64,000 bases of DNA, taken from NCBI GenBank assembly GCA_950106755.1, contig CATNNA010000010.1:124001-188000 (forward strand). Reading direction: 5' to 3'. A program made the position numbers and the translations under genes. The stretch's first letter is position 1. Each line of letters begins with the position of its first letter. The notes beneath the pieces were generated by a model. That model worked only from the letters and a program-made list of their open reading frames with translations, was not told where the DNA came from and did no database searches. The DNA is from Climacium dendroides. Lineage: Eukaryota; Streptophyta; Bryopsida; Hypnales; Climaciaceae. Positions 37,333 to 48,616 of this stretch are shown one piece after another.

Positions 37333-38108
37333 AGATTTGCAACTTATGTGTTATGTTTTCGGAAATGATTTCACGTCAAAACGATATAATTTATTGGTTT
37401 GGTTTCTATCAAATACAGCATGATTTCTAGAGTCTCTTTTTTAAAACCCATTTCAATTGAGAATGTGTGGGGAAGCAATAGGATTCTCTTAAACTTCATT
37501 TTTCCATGAATCCTAATTATTTCGAAGATTTGCAACTTATGTGTTATGTTTTCGGACATGATTCCCCGTCAAAACGATATAATTTATTGGTTTGGTTTCT
37601 ATCAAATACAGCATGATTTCTAGAGTCTCTTTTTTAAAACCCATTTCAATTGAGAATGTGTGGGGAAGCAATAGGATTCTCTTAAACTTCATTTTTCCAT
37701 GAATCCTAATTATTTCGAAGATTTGCAACTTATGTGTTATGTTTTCGGACATGATTCCCCGTCAAAACGATATAATTTATTGGTTTGGTTTCTATTAAAT
37801 ACAGCATGATTTTTAGAGTCTCCTTTTTTTAAAACCCATTTCACTTACAAAAGTGTGGAGAAGCAATAGGGTTCTCTTAAACTTCATTTTTCCATGAATC
37901 CTAATTATTTCGAAGATTTGCAACTTGTGTGTTATGTTTTCGGACAGGCTTCCACGTCAAAACCATATAATTTATTGGTTTGGTTTCTATTAAATACAGC
38001 ATGATTTTTAGAGTCTCCTTTTTTTAAAACCCATTTCACTTACAAAAGTGTGGGGAAGCAATAGGGTTCTCTTAAACTTCATTTTTTCATGAATCCTAAT
38101 TATTTCGA
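37333..38108. repeat. Partial unit a-a*-e-f, 776 bp
   Basis: Two adjacent B2 monomers. a* (37526) has an ATGATTCCCCG head, as in b or e, joined to the B2 middle, so it is a chimera. e and f are standard. Confidence 0.9.
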
Positions 38109-38886
38109 AGATTTGCAACTTATGTGTTATGTTTTCGGAAATGATTTCACGTCAAAACGATATAATTTATTGGTTTGGTTTCTATCAAATACAGCATGAT
38201 TTCTAGAGTCTCTTTTTTAAAACCCATTTCAATTGAGAATGTGTGGGGAAGCAATAGGATTCTCTTAAACTTCATTTTTCCATGAATCCTAATTATTTCG
38301 AAGATTTGCAACTTATGTGTTATGTTTTCGGACATGATTCCCCGTCAAAACGATATAATTTATTGGTTTGGTTTCTATTAAATACAGCATGATTTTTAGA
38401 GTCTCCTTTTTTTAAAACCCATTTCACTTACAAAAGTGTGGGGAAGCAATAGGGTTCTCTTAAACTTCATTCCTCCATGAATCCTAATTATTTCGAAGAT
38501 TTGCAACTTATGTGTTATGTTTTCGGACATGATTCCACGTCAAAACGATATAATTTATTGGTTTGGTTTCTATTAAATACAGCATGATTTTTAGAGTCTC
38601 CTTTTTTTAAAACCCATTTCACTTACAAAAGTATGGGGAAGCAATAGGGTTCTCTTAAACTTCATTTTTCCATGAATCCTAATTATTTCGAAGATTTGCA
38701 ACTTATGTGTTATGTTTTCGGACAGGCTTCCACGTCAAAACGCTATAATTTATTGGTTTGGTTTCTATTAAATACAGCATGATTTTTAGAGTCTCCTTTT
38801 TTTAAAACCCATTTCACTTACAAAAGTGTGGGGAAGCAATAGGGTTCTCTTAAACTTCATTTTTTCATGAATCCTAATTATTTCGA
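38109..38886. repeat. Deleted unit a-b-c-(d/f), 778 bp
   Basis: The fourth monomer (38692) starts like d (AGGCTTCC, GCTATAAT) but has the ordinary CTCC+T7 run, GTGTGGGG and ATTTTTTCATG of f. Exchange between d and f within a monomer would remove exactly d's right half, e and f's left half (390 bp). Confidence 0.92.
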
Positions 38887-40054
38887 AGATTTGCAACTTA
38901 TGTGTTATGTTTTCGGAAATGATTTCACGTCAAAACGATATAATTTATTGGTTTGGTTTCTATCAAATACAGCATGATTTCTAGAGTCTCTTTTTTAAAA
39001 CCCATTTCAATTGAGAATGTGTGGGGAAGCAATAGGATTCTCTTAAACTTCATTTTTCCATGAATCCTAATTATTTCGAAGATTTGCAACTTATGTGTTA
39101 TGTTTTCGGACATGATTCCCCGTCAAAACGATATAATTTATTGGTTTGGTTTCTATTAAATACAGCATGATTTTTAGAGTCTCCTTTTTTTAAAACCCAT
39201 TTCACTTACAAAAGTGTGGGGAAGCAATAGGGTTCTCTTAAACTTCATTCCTCCATGAATCCTAATTATTTCGAAGATTTGCAACTTATGTGTTATGTTT
39301 TCGGACATGATTCCACGTCAAAACGATATAATTTATTGGTTTGGTTTCTATTAAATACAGCATGATTTTTAGAGTCTCCTTTTTTTAAAACCCATTTCAC
39401 TTACAAAAGTATGGGGAAGCAATAGGGTTCTCTTAAACTTCATTTTTCCATGAATCCTAATTATTTCGAAGATTTGCAACTTATGTGTTATGTTTTCGGA
39501 CAGGCTTCCACGTCAAAACGCTATAATTTATTGGTTTGGTTTCTATTAAATACAGCATGATTCTTAGAGTCTCCTATTTTTAAAACCCATTTCACTTAGA
39601 AAAGTATAGGGAAGCAATAAGGTTCTCTTAAACTTCATTTTTCCATGAATCCTAATTATTTCGAAGATTTGCAACTTATGTGTTATGTTTTCGGACATGA
39701 TTCCCCGTCAAAACGATATAATTTATTGGTTTGGTTTCTATTAAATACAGCATGATTTTTAGAGTCTCCTTTTTTTAAAACCCATTTCACTTACAAAAGT
39801 GTGGAGAAGCAATAGGGTTCTCTTAAACTTCATTTTTCCATGAATCCTAATTATTTCGAAGATTTGCAACTTGTGTGTTATGTTTTCGGACAGGCTTCCA
39901 CGTCAAAACCATATAATTTATTGGTTTGGTTTCTATTAAATACAGCATGATTTTTAGAGTCTCCTTTTTTTAAAACCTATTTCACTTACAAAAGTGTGGG
40001 GAAGCAATAGGGTTCTCTTAAACTTCATTCCTCCATGAATCCTAATTATTTCGA
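38887..40054. repeat. 1168-bp unit (a-b-c-d-e-f'')
   Basis: Full unit whose f'' (39860) has AAAACCTATTTC and ATTCCTCC, as at 35773. Paired with 34800-35967 at 4087-bp spacing, though its b is the standard form rather than b'. Confidence 0.93.
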
Positions 40055-41027
40055 AGATTTGCAACTTCTGTGTTATGTTTTCGGACAGGCTTCCACGTCA
40101 AAACGATATAATTTATTGGTTTCGTTTCTATTAAACACAACATGATTCTTAGAGTCTACTTTTTTTAAAACCCATTTCACTTACAAAAGTGTGGGGAAGC
40201 AATAGGGTTCTCTTAAACTTCATTTTTCCATGAATCCTAATTATTTCGAAGATTTGCAACTTATGTGTTATGTTTTCGGAAATGATTTCACGTCAAAACG
40301 ATATAATTTATTGGTTTGGTTTCTATCAAATACAGCATGATTTCTAGAGTCTCTTTTTTAAAACCCATTTCAATTGAGAATGTGTGGGGAAGCAATAGGA
40401 TTCTCTTAAACTTCATTTTTCCATGAATCCTAATTATTTCGAAGATTTGCAACTTATGTGTTATGTTTTCCGACATGATTCTACGTCAAAACGATATAAT
40501 TTATTGGTTTGGTTTCTATTAAATACAGCATGATTTTTAGAGTCTCCTTTTTTTAAAACCCATTTCACTTACAAAAGTGTGGGGAAGCAATAGGGTTCTC
40601 TTAAACTTCATTTTTCCATGAATCCTAATTATTTCGAAGATTTGCAACTTATGTGTTATGTTTTCGGACATGATTCCACGTCAAAACGATATAATTTATT
40701 GGTTTGGTTTCTATTAAATACAGCATGATTTTTAGAGTCTCCTTTTTTTAAAACCCATTTCACTTACAAAAGTGTGGAGAAGCAATAGGGTTCTCTTAAA
40801 CTTCATTTTTCCATGAATCCTAATTATTTCGAAGATTTGCAACTTGTGTGTTATGTTTTCGGACAGGCTTCCACGTCAAAACCATATAATTTATTGGTTT
40901 GGTTTCTATTAAATACAGCATGATTTTTAGAGTCTCCTTTTTTTAAAACCCATTTCACTTACAAAAGTGTGGGGAAGCAATAGGGTTCTCTTAAACTTCA
41001 TTTTTTCATGAATCCTAATTATTTCGA
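40055..41027. repeat. Monomers g-a-h-i-f
   Basis: g (40055) repeats the rare TTAAACACAACATG and CTACTTTTTTT of 35968; h and i repeat 36356 and 36551. After i the copies part: here a standard f (40833) follows, while at 36746 the 196-bp d' follows. Confidence 0.92.
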
Positions 41028-42000
41028 AGATTTGCAACTTATGTGTTATGTTTTCGGAAATGATTTCACGTCAAAACGATATAATTTATTGGTTTGGTTT
41101 CTATCAAATACAGCATGATTTCTAGAGTCTCTTTTTTAAAACCCATTTCAATTGAGAATGTGTGGGGAAGCAATAGGATTCTCTTAAACTTCATTTTTCC
41201 ATGAATCCTAATTATTTCGAAGATTTGCAACTTATGTGTTATGTTTTCGGACATGATTCCCCGTCAAAACGATATAATTTATTGGTTTGGTTTCTATTAA
41301 ATACAGCATGATTTTTAGAGTCTCCTTTTTTTAAAACCCATTTCACTTACAAAAGTGTGGGGAAGCAATAGGGTTCTCTTAAACTTCATTCCTCCATGAA
41401 TCCTAATTATTTCGAAGATTTGCAACTTATGTGTTATGTTTTCGGACATGATTCCACGTCAAAACGATATAATTTATTGGTTTGGTTTCTATTAAATACA
41501 GCATGATTTTTAGAGTCTCCTTTTTTTAAAACCCATTTCACTTACAAAAGTATGGGGAAGCAATAGGGTTCTCTTAAACTTCATTTTTCCATGAATCCTA
41601 ATTATTTCGAAGATTTGCAACTTATGTGTTATGTTTTCGGACAGGCTTCCACGTCAAAACGCTATAATTTATTGGTTTGGTTTCTATTAAATACAGCATG
41701 ATTCTTAGAGTCTCCTATTTTTAAAACCCATTTCACTTAGAAAAGTATAGGGAAGCAATAAGGTTCTCTTAAACTTCATTTTTCCATGAATCCTAATTAT
41801 TTCGAAGATTTGCAACTTATGTGTTATGTTTTCGGACATGATTCCCCGTCAAAACGATATAATTTATTGGTTTGGTTTCTATTAAATACAGCATGATTTT
41901 TAGAGTCTCCTTTTTTTAAAACCCATTTCACTTACAAAAGTGTGGAGAAGCAATAGGGTTCTCTTAAACTTCATTTTTCCATGAATCCTAATTATTTCGA
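41028..42000. repeat. Partial unit a-b-c-d-e, 973 bp
   Basis: Standard a, b, c, d, e. f is missing and d-e dimers follow, so the d-e pair at 41611-42000 is the first of three. Confidence 0.93.
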
Positions 42001-42780
42001 AGATTTGCAACTTATGTGTTATGTTTTCGGACAGGCTTCCACGTCAAAACGCTATAATTTATTGGTTTGGTTTCTATTAAATACAGCATGATTCTTAGAG
42101 TCTCCTATTTTTAAAACCCATTTCACTTAGAAAAGTATAGGGAAGCAATAAGGTTCTCTTAAACTTCATTTTTCCATGAATCCTAATTATTTCGAAGATT
42201 TGCAACTTATGTGTTATGTTTTCGGACATGATTCCCCGTCAAAACGATATAATTTATTGGTTTGGTTTCTATTAAATACAGCATGATTTTTAGAGTCTCC
42301 TTTTTTTAAAACCCATTTCACTTACAAAAGTGTGGAGAAGCAATAGGGTTCTCTTAAACTTCATTTTTCCATGAATCCTAATTATTTCGAAGATTTGCAA
42401 CTTATGTGTTATGTTTTCGGACAGGCTTCCACGTCAAAACGCTATAATTTATTGGTTTGGTTTCTATTAAATACAGCATGATTCTTAGAGTCTCCTATTT
42501 TTAAAACCCATTTCACTTAGAAAAGTATAGGGAAGCAATAAGGTTCTCTTAAACTTCATTTTTCCATGAATCCTAATTATTTCGAAGATTTGCAACTTAT
42601 GTGTTATGTTTTCGGACATGATTCCCCGTCAAAACGATATAATTTATTGGTTTGGTTTCTATTAAATACAGCATGATTTTTAGAGTCTCCTTTTTTTAAA
42701 ACCCATTTCACTTACAAAAGTGTGGAGAAGCAATAGGGTTCTCTTAAACTTCATTTTTCCATGAATCCTAATTATTTCGA
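42001..42780. repeat. Two extra d-e dimers, 390 bp each
   Basis: AGGCTTCCACG...GCTATAAT lies at 41644, 42034 and 42424, exactly 390 bp apart, each followed by CCCCG/GTGTGGAGAAG. The dimers look identical, a recent local amplification of two monomers inside the six-monomer unit. Confidence 0.94.
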
Positions 42781-43948
42781 AGATTTGCAACTTGTGTGTT
42801 ATGTTTTCGGACAGGCTTCCACGTCAAAACCATATAATTTATTGGTTTGGTTTCTATTAAATACAGCATGATTTTTAGAGTCTCCTTTTTTTAAAACCCA
42901 TTTCACTTACAAAAGTGTGGGGAAGCAATAGGGTTCTCTTAAACTTCATTTTTTCATGAATCCTAATTATTTCGAAGATTTGCAACTTATGTGTTATGTT
43001 TTCGGAAATGATTTCACGTCAAAACGATATAATTTATTGGTTTGGTTTCTATCAAATACAGCATGATTTCTAGAGTCTCTTTTTTAAAACCCATTTCAAT
43101 TGAGAATGTGTGGGGAAGCAATAGGATTCTCTTAAACTTCATTTTTCCATGAATCCTAATTATTTCGAAGATTTGCAACTTATGTGTTATGTTTTCGGAC
43201 ATGATTCCCCGTCAAAACGATATAATTTATTGGTTTGGTTTCTATTAAATACAGCATGATTTTTAGAGTCTCCTTTTTTTAAAACCCATTTCACTTACAA
43301 AAGTGTGGGGAAGCAATAGGGTTCTCTTAAACTTCATTCCTCCATGAATCCTAATTATTTCGAAGATTTGCAACTTATGTGTTATGTTTTCGGACATGAT
43401 TCCCCGTCAAAACGATATAATTTATTGGTTTGGTTTCTATTAAATACAGCATGATTTTTAGAGTCTCCTTTTTTTAAAACCCATTTCACTTACAAAAGTA
43501 TGGGGAAGCAATAGGGTTCTCTTAAACTTCATTTTTCCATGAATCCTAATTATTTCGAAGATTTGCAACTTATGTGTTATGTTTTCGGACAGGCTTCCAC
43601 GTCAAAACGCTATAATTTATTGGTTTGGTTTCTATTAAATACAGCATGATTCTTAGAGTCTCCTATTTTTAAAACCCATTTCACTTAGAAAAGTATAGGG
43701 AAGCAATAAGGTTCTCTTAAACTTCATTTTTCCATGAATCCTAATTATTTCGAAGATTTGCAACTTATGTGTTATGTTTTCGGACATGATTCCCCGTCAA
43801 AACGATATAATTTATTGGTTTGGTTTCTATTAAATACAGCATGATTTTTAGAGTCTCCTTTTTTTAAAACCCATTTCACTTACAAAAGTATAGGGAAGCA
43901 ATAGGGTTCTCTTAAATTTCATTTTTCCATGAATCCTAATTATTTCGA
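42781..43948. repeat. Unit f-a-b-c'-d-e', right edge of the 1168-bp domain
   Basis: Standard f, a, b and d; c' (43364) has CCCCG rather than CCACG; e' (43754) has CCCCG but GTATAGGG and a private TTAAATTTC. The 1168-bp order is lost after this. Confidence 0.9.
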
Positions 43949-45112
43949 AGATTTGCAACTTATGTGTTATGTTTTCGGACAGGCTTCCACGTCAAAATGC
44001 CATAATTTATTGGTTTGGTTTCTATCAAATACAGCATGATTTCTAGAGTCTCTTTTTTAAAACCCATTTCACTTACAAAAGTGTGGGGAAGCAATAGGGT
44101 TCTCTTAAACTTCATTTTCCCATGAATCCTAATTATTTCGAAGATTTGCAACTTATGTGTTATGTTTTTGGAAATGATTTCACGTCAAAACGATATAATT
44201 TATTTGTTTGGTTTCTATCAAATACAGCATGATTTCTAGAGTCTCTTTTTTAAAACCCATTTCAATTGAGAATGTGTGGGGAAGCAATAGGATTCTCTTA
44301 AACTTCATTTTTCCATGAATCCTAATTATTTCGAAGATTTGCAACTTATGTGTTATGTTTTCGGACATGATTCCCCGTCAAAACGATATAATTTATTGGT
44401 TTGGTTTCTATTAAATACAGCATGATTTTTAGAGTCTCCTTTTTTTAAAACCCATTTCACTTACAAAAGTATAGGGAAGCAATAGGTTTCTCTTAAACTT
44501 CATTCCTCCATGAATCCTAATTATTTCGAAGATTTGCAACTTATGTGTTATGTTTTCGGACATGATTCCACGTCAAAACGATATAATTTATTGGTTTGGT
44601 TTCTATCAAATACAGCATGATTTCTAGAGTCTCTTTTTTAAAACCCATTTCACTTACAAAAGTGTGGGGAAGCAATAGGGTTCTCTTAAACTTCATTTTT
44701 CCATGAATCCTAATTATTTCGAAGATTTGCAACTTATGTGTTATATTTTCGGACATGATTCCACGTCAAAACGATATAATTTATTGGTTTGGTTTCTATT
44801 AAATACAGCATGATTTTTAGAGTCTCCTTTTTTTAAAACCCATTTCACTTACAAAAGTATAGGGAAGCAATAGGGTTCTCTTAGACTTCATTCCTCCATG
44901 AATCCTAATTATTTCGAAGATTTGCAACTTATGTGTTATGTTTTCCGACATGATTCTACGTCAAAACGATATAATTTATTGGTTTCGTTTCTATTAAATA
45001 CAGCATGATTTTTAGAGTCTCCTTTTTTTAAAACCCATTTCACTTACAAAAGTGTGGGGAAGCAATAGGGTTCTCTTAAACTTCATTTTTCCATGAATCC
45101 TAATTATTTCGA
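43949..45112. repeat. Six-monomer junction between domains
   Basis: Starts at 43949 (B1 with AGGCTTCC, AAAATGCCATAAT), 44142 (B2 with GTTTTTGGAAATG and private TATTTGTTTGG), 44335 (AATAGGTTTC), 44530 (B1), 44723 (TTATATTTTCGG, TTAGAC tail) and 44918 (CTACG, GGTTTCG). The GTTTTTGGAAATG of the B2 monomer recalls the 774-bp domain at 3.9-5.4 kb rather than its neighbours. Confidence 0.85.
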
Positions 45113-46864
45113 AGATTTGCAACTTATGTGTTATGTTTTCGGACATGATTCCACGTCAAAACGATATAATTTATTGGTTTCGTTTCTATCAAATACAGCA
45201 TGATTTCTAGAGTCTCTTTTTTAAAACCCATTTCACTTACAAAAGTGTGGGGAAGCAATAGGATTCTCTTAAACTTCATTTTTCCATGAATCCTAATTAT
45301 TTCGAAGATTTGCAACTTATGTGTTATGTTTTCGGACATGATTCCACGTCAAAACGATATAATTTATTGGTTTGGTTTCTATTAAATACAGCATGATTTT
45401 TTGAGTCTCCTTTTTTTAAAACCCATTTCACTTACAAAAGTGTGGGGAAGCAATAGGGTTCTCTTAAACTTCATTCCTCCATGAATCCTAATTATTTCGA
45501 AGATTTGCAACTTATGTGTTATGTTTTCGGACAGGCTTCCATGTCAAAACGATATAATTTATTGGTTTCGTTTCTATTAAATACAGCATGATTCTTAGAG
45601 TCTCCTTTTTTTAAAACCCATTTCACTTACAAAAGTGTGGGGAAGCAATAGGGTTCTCTTAAACTTCATTTTTCCATGAATCCTAATTATTTCGAAGATT
45701 TGCAACTTATGTGTTATATTTTCGGACATGATTCCACGTCAAAACGATATAATTTATTGGTTTGGTTTCTATTAAACACAGCATGATTCTTAGAGTCTCC
45801 TTTTTTTAAAACCCATTTCACTTACAAAAGTGTGGGGAAGCAGTAGGGTTCTCTTAAACTTCATTTTTCCATGAATCCTAATTATTTCGAAGATTTGCAA
45901 CTTATGTGTTATGTTTTCGGACAGGCTTCCACGTCAAAATGCCATAATTTATTGGTTTGGTTTCTATTAAATACAGCATGATTTTTAGAGTCTCCTCTTT
46001 ATAAAACCCATTTCACTTACAAAAGTGTGGGGAAGCAATAGGGTTCTCTTAAACTTCATTTTTCCATGAATCCTAATTATTTCGAAGATTTGCAACTTAT
46101 GTGTTATATTTTCGGACATGATTCCACGTCAAAACGATATAATTTATTGGTTTGGTTTCTATTAAACACAGCATGATTCTTAGAGTCTCCTTTTTTTAAA
46201 ACCCATTTCACTTACAAAAGTGTGGGGAAGCAGTAGGGTTCTCTTAAACTTCATTTTTCCATGAATCCTAATTATTTCGAAGATTTGCAACTTATGTGTT
46301 ATGTTTTCGGACAGGCTTCCACGTCAAAATGCCATAATTTATTGGTTTGGTTTCTATTAAATACAGCATGATTTTTAGAGTCTCCTCTTTATAAAACCCA
46401 TTTCACTTACAAAAGTGTGGGGAAGCAATAGGGTTCTCTTAAACTTCATTCGTCCATGAATCCTAATTATTTCGAAGATTTGCAACTTCTCTGTTATGTT
46501 TTCGGACAGGCTTCCATGTCAAACGATATAATTTATTGGTTTCGTTTCTATTAAACACAGCATGATTCTTAGAGTCTCTTTTTTTTAAAACCCATTGCAC
46601 TTACAAAAGTGTGGGGAAGCAATAGGGTTCTCTTAAACTTCATTTTTCCATGAATCCTAATTATTTCAAAGATTTGCAACTTATGTGTTATGTTTTCGGA
46701 CATGATTCCACGTGAAAACGATATAATTTATTGGTTTGGTTTCTATTAAATACAGCATGATTTTTAGAGACTCCTTTTTTTAAAACCCATTTCACTTACA
46801 AAAGTGTGGGGAAGCAATAGGGTTCTCTTAAACTTCATTTTTCCATGAATCCTAATTATTTCGA
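45113..46864. repeat. 9-monomer higher-order unit, 1752 bp, copy 1
   Basis: Order: B1 with GGTTTCG and GGATTCTC; TGATTTTTTGAG; AGGCTTCCATGTC; TTATATTTTCGG with AACACAGC and GCAGTAGG; AAAATGCC with CCTCTTTATAAAAC; the last two repeated; a 194-bp CTTCTCTG monomer with CATGTCAAACG and CCATTGCAC; then CACGTGAAAACG with AGAGACTCC. It contains an internal 390-bp dimer duplication (45696 and 46086). Confidence 0.95.
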
Positions 46865-48616
46865 AGATTTGCAACTTATGTGTTATGTTTTCGGACATGA
46901 TTCCACGTCAAAACGATATAATTTATTGGTTTCGTTTCTATCAAATACAGCATGATTTCTAGAGTCTCTTTTTTAAAACCCATTTCACTTACAAAAGTGT
47001 GGGGAAGCAATAGGATTCTCTTAAACTTCATTTTTCCATGAATCCTAATTATTTCGAAGATTTGCAACTTATGTGTTATGTTTTCGGACATGATTCCACG
47101 TCAAAACGATATAATTTATTGGTTTGGTTTCTATTAAATACAGCATGATTTTTTGAGTCTCCTTTTTTTAAAACCCATTTCACTTACAAAAGTGTGGGGA
47201 AGCAATAGGGTTCTCTTAAACTTCATTCCTCCATGAATCCTAATTATTTCGAAGATTTGCAACTTATGTGTTATGTTTTCGGACAGGCTTCCATGTCAAA
47301 ACGATATAATTTATTGGTTTCGTTTCTATTAAATACAGCATGATTCTTAGAGTCTCCTTTTTTTAAAACCCATTTCACTTACAAAAGTGTGGGGAAGCAA
47401 TAGGGTTCTCTTAAACTTCATTTTTCCATGAATCCTAATTATTTCGAAGATTTGCAACTTATGTGTTATATTTTCGGACATGATTCCACGTCAAAACGAT
47501 ATAATTTATTGGTTTGGTTTCTATTAAACACAGCATGATTCTTAGAGTCTCCTTTTTTTAAAACCCATTTCACTTACAAAAGTGTGGGGAAGCAGTAGGG
47601 TTCTCTTAAACTTCATTTTTCCATGAATCCTAATTATTTCGAAGATTTGCAACTTATGTGTTATGTTTTCGGACAGGCTTCCACGTCAAAATGCCATAAT
47701 TTATTGGTTTGGTTTCTATTAAATACAGCATGATTTTTAGAGTCTCCTCTTTATAAAACCCATTTCACTTACAAAAGTGTGGGGAAGCAATAGGGTTCTC
47801 TTAAACTTCATTTTTCCATGAATCCTAATTATTTCGAAGATTTGCAACTTATGTGTTATATTTTCGGACATGATTCCACGTCAAAACGATATAATTTATT
47901 GGTTTGGTTTCTATTAAACACAGCATGATTCTTAGAGTCTCCTTTTTTTAAAACCCATTTCACTTACAAAAGTGTGGGGAAGCAGTAGGGTTCTCTTAAA
48001 CTTCATTTTTCCATGAATCCTAATTATTTCGAAGATTTGCAACTTATGTGTTATGTTTTCGGACAGGCTTCCACGTCAAAATGCCATAATTTATTGGTTT
48101 GGTTTCTATTAAATACAGCATGATTTTTAGAGTCTCCTCTTTATAAAACCCATTTCACTTACAAAAGTGTGGGGAAGCAATAGGGTTCTCTTAAACTTCA
48201 TTCGTCCATGAATCCTAATTATTTCGAAGATTTGCAACTTCTCTGTTATGTTTTCGGACAGGCTTCCATGTCAAACGATATAATTTATTGGTTTCGTTTC
48301 TATTAAACACAGCATGATTCTTAGAGTCTCTTTTTTTTAAAACCCATTGCACTTACAAAAGTGTGGGGAAGCAATAGGGTTCTCTTAAACTTCATTTTTC
48401 CATGAATCCTAATTATTTCAAAGATTTGCAACTTATGTGTTATGTTTTCGGACATGATTCCACGTGAAAACGATATAATTTATTGGTTTGGTTTCTATTA
48501 AATACAGCATGATTTTTAGAGACTCCTATTTTTAAAACCCATTTCACTTAGAAAAGTATAGGGAAGCAATAGGGTTCTCTTAAACTTCATTTTTCCATGA
48601 ATCCTAATTATTTCGA
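46865..48616. repeat. 9-monomer higher-order unit, 1752 bp, copy 2
   Basis: Repeats copy 1 at 1752-bp spacing, including the 194-bp monomer and AGAGACTCC. It departs in the last monomer near 48525, where CCTATTTTT and CTTAGAAAAGTATA replace CCTTTTTTT and CTTACAAAAGTGTG, an exchange point inside the T-run region. Confidence 0.95.
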
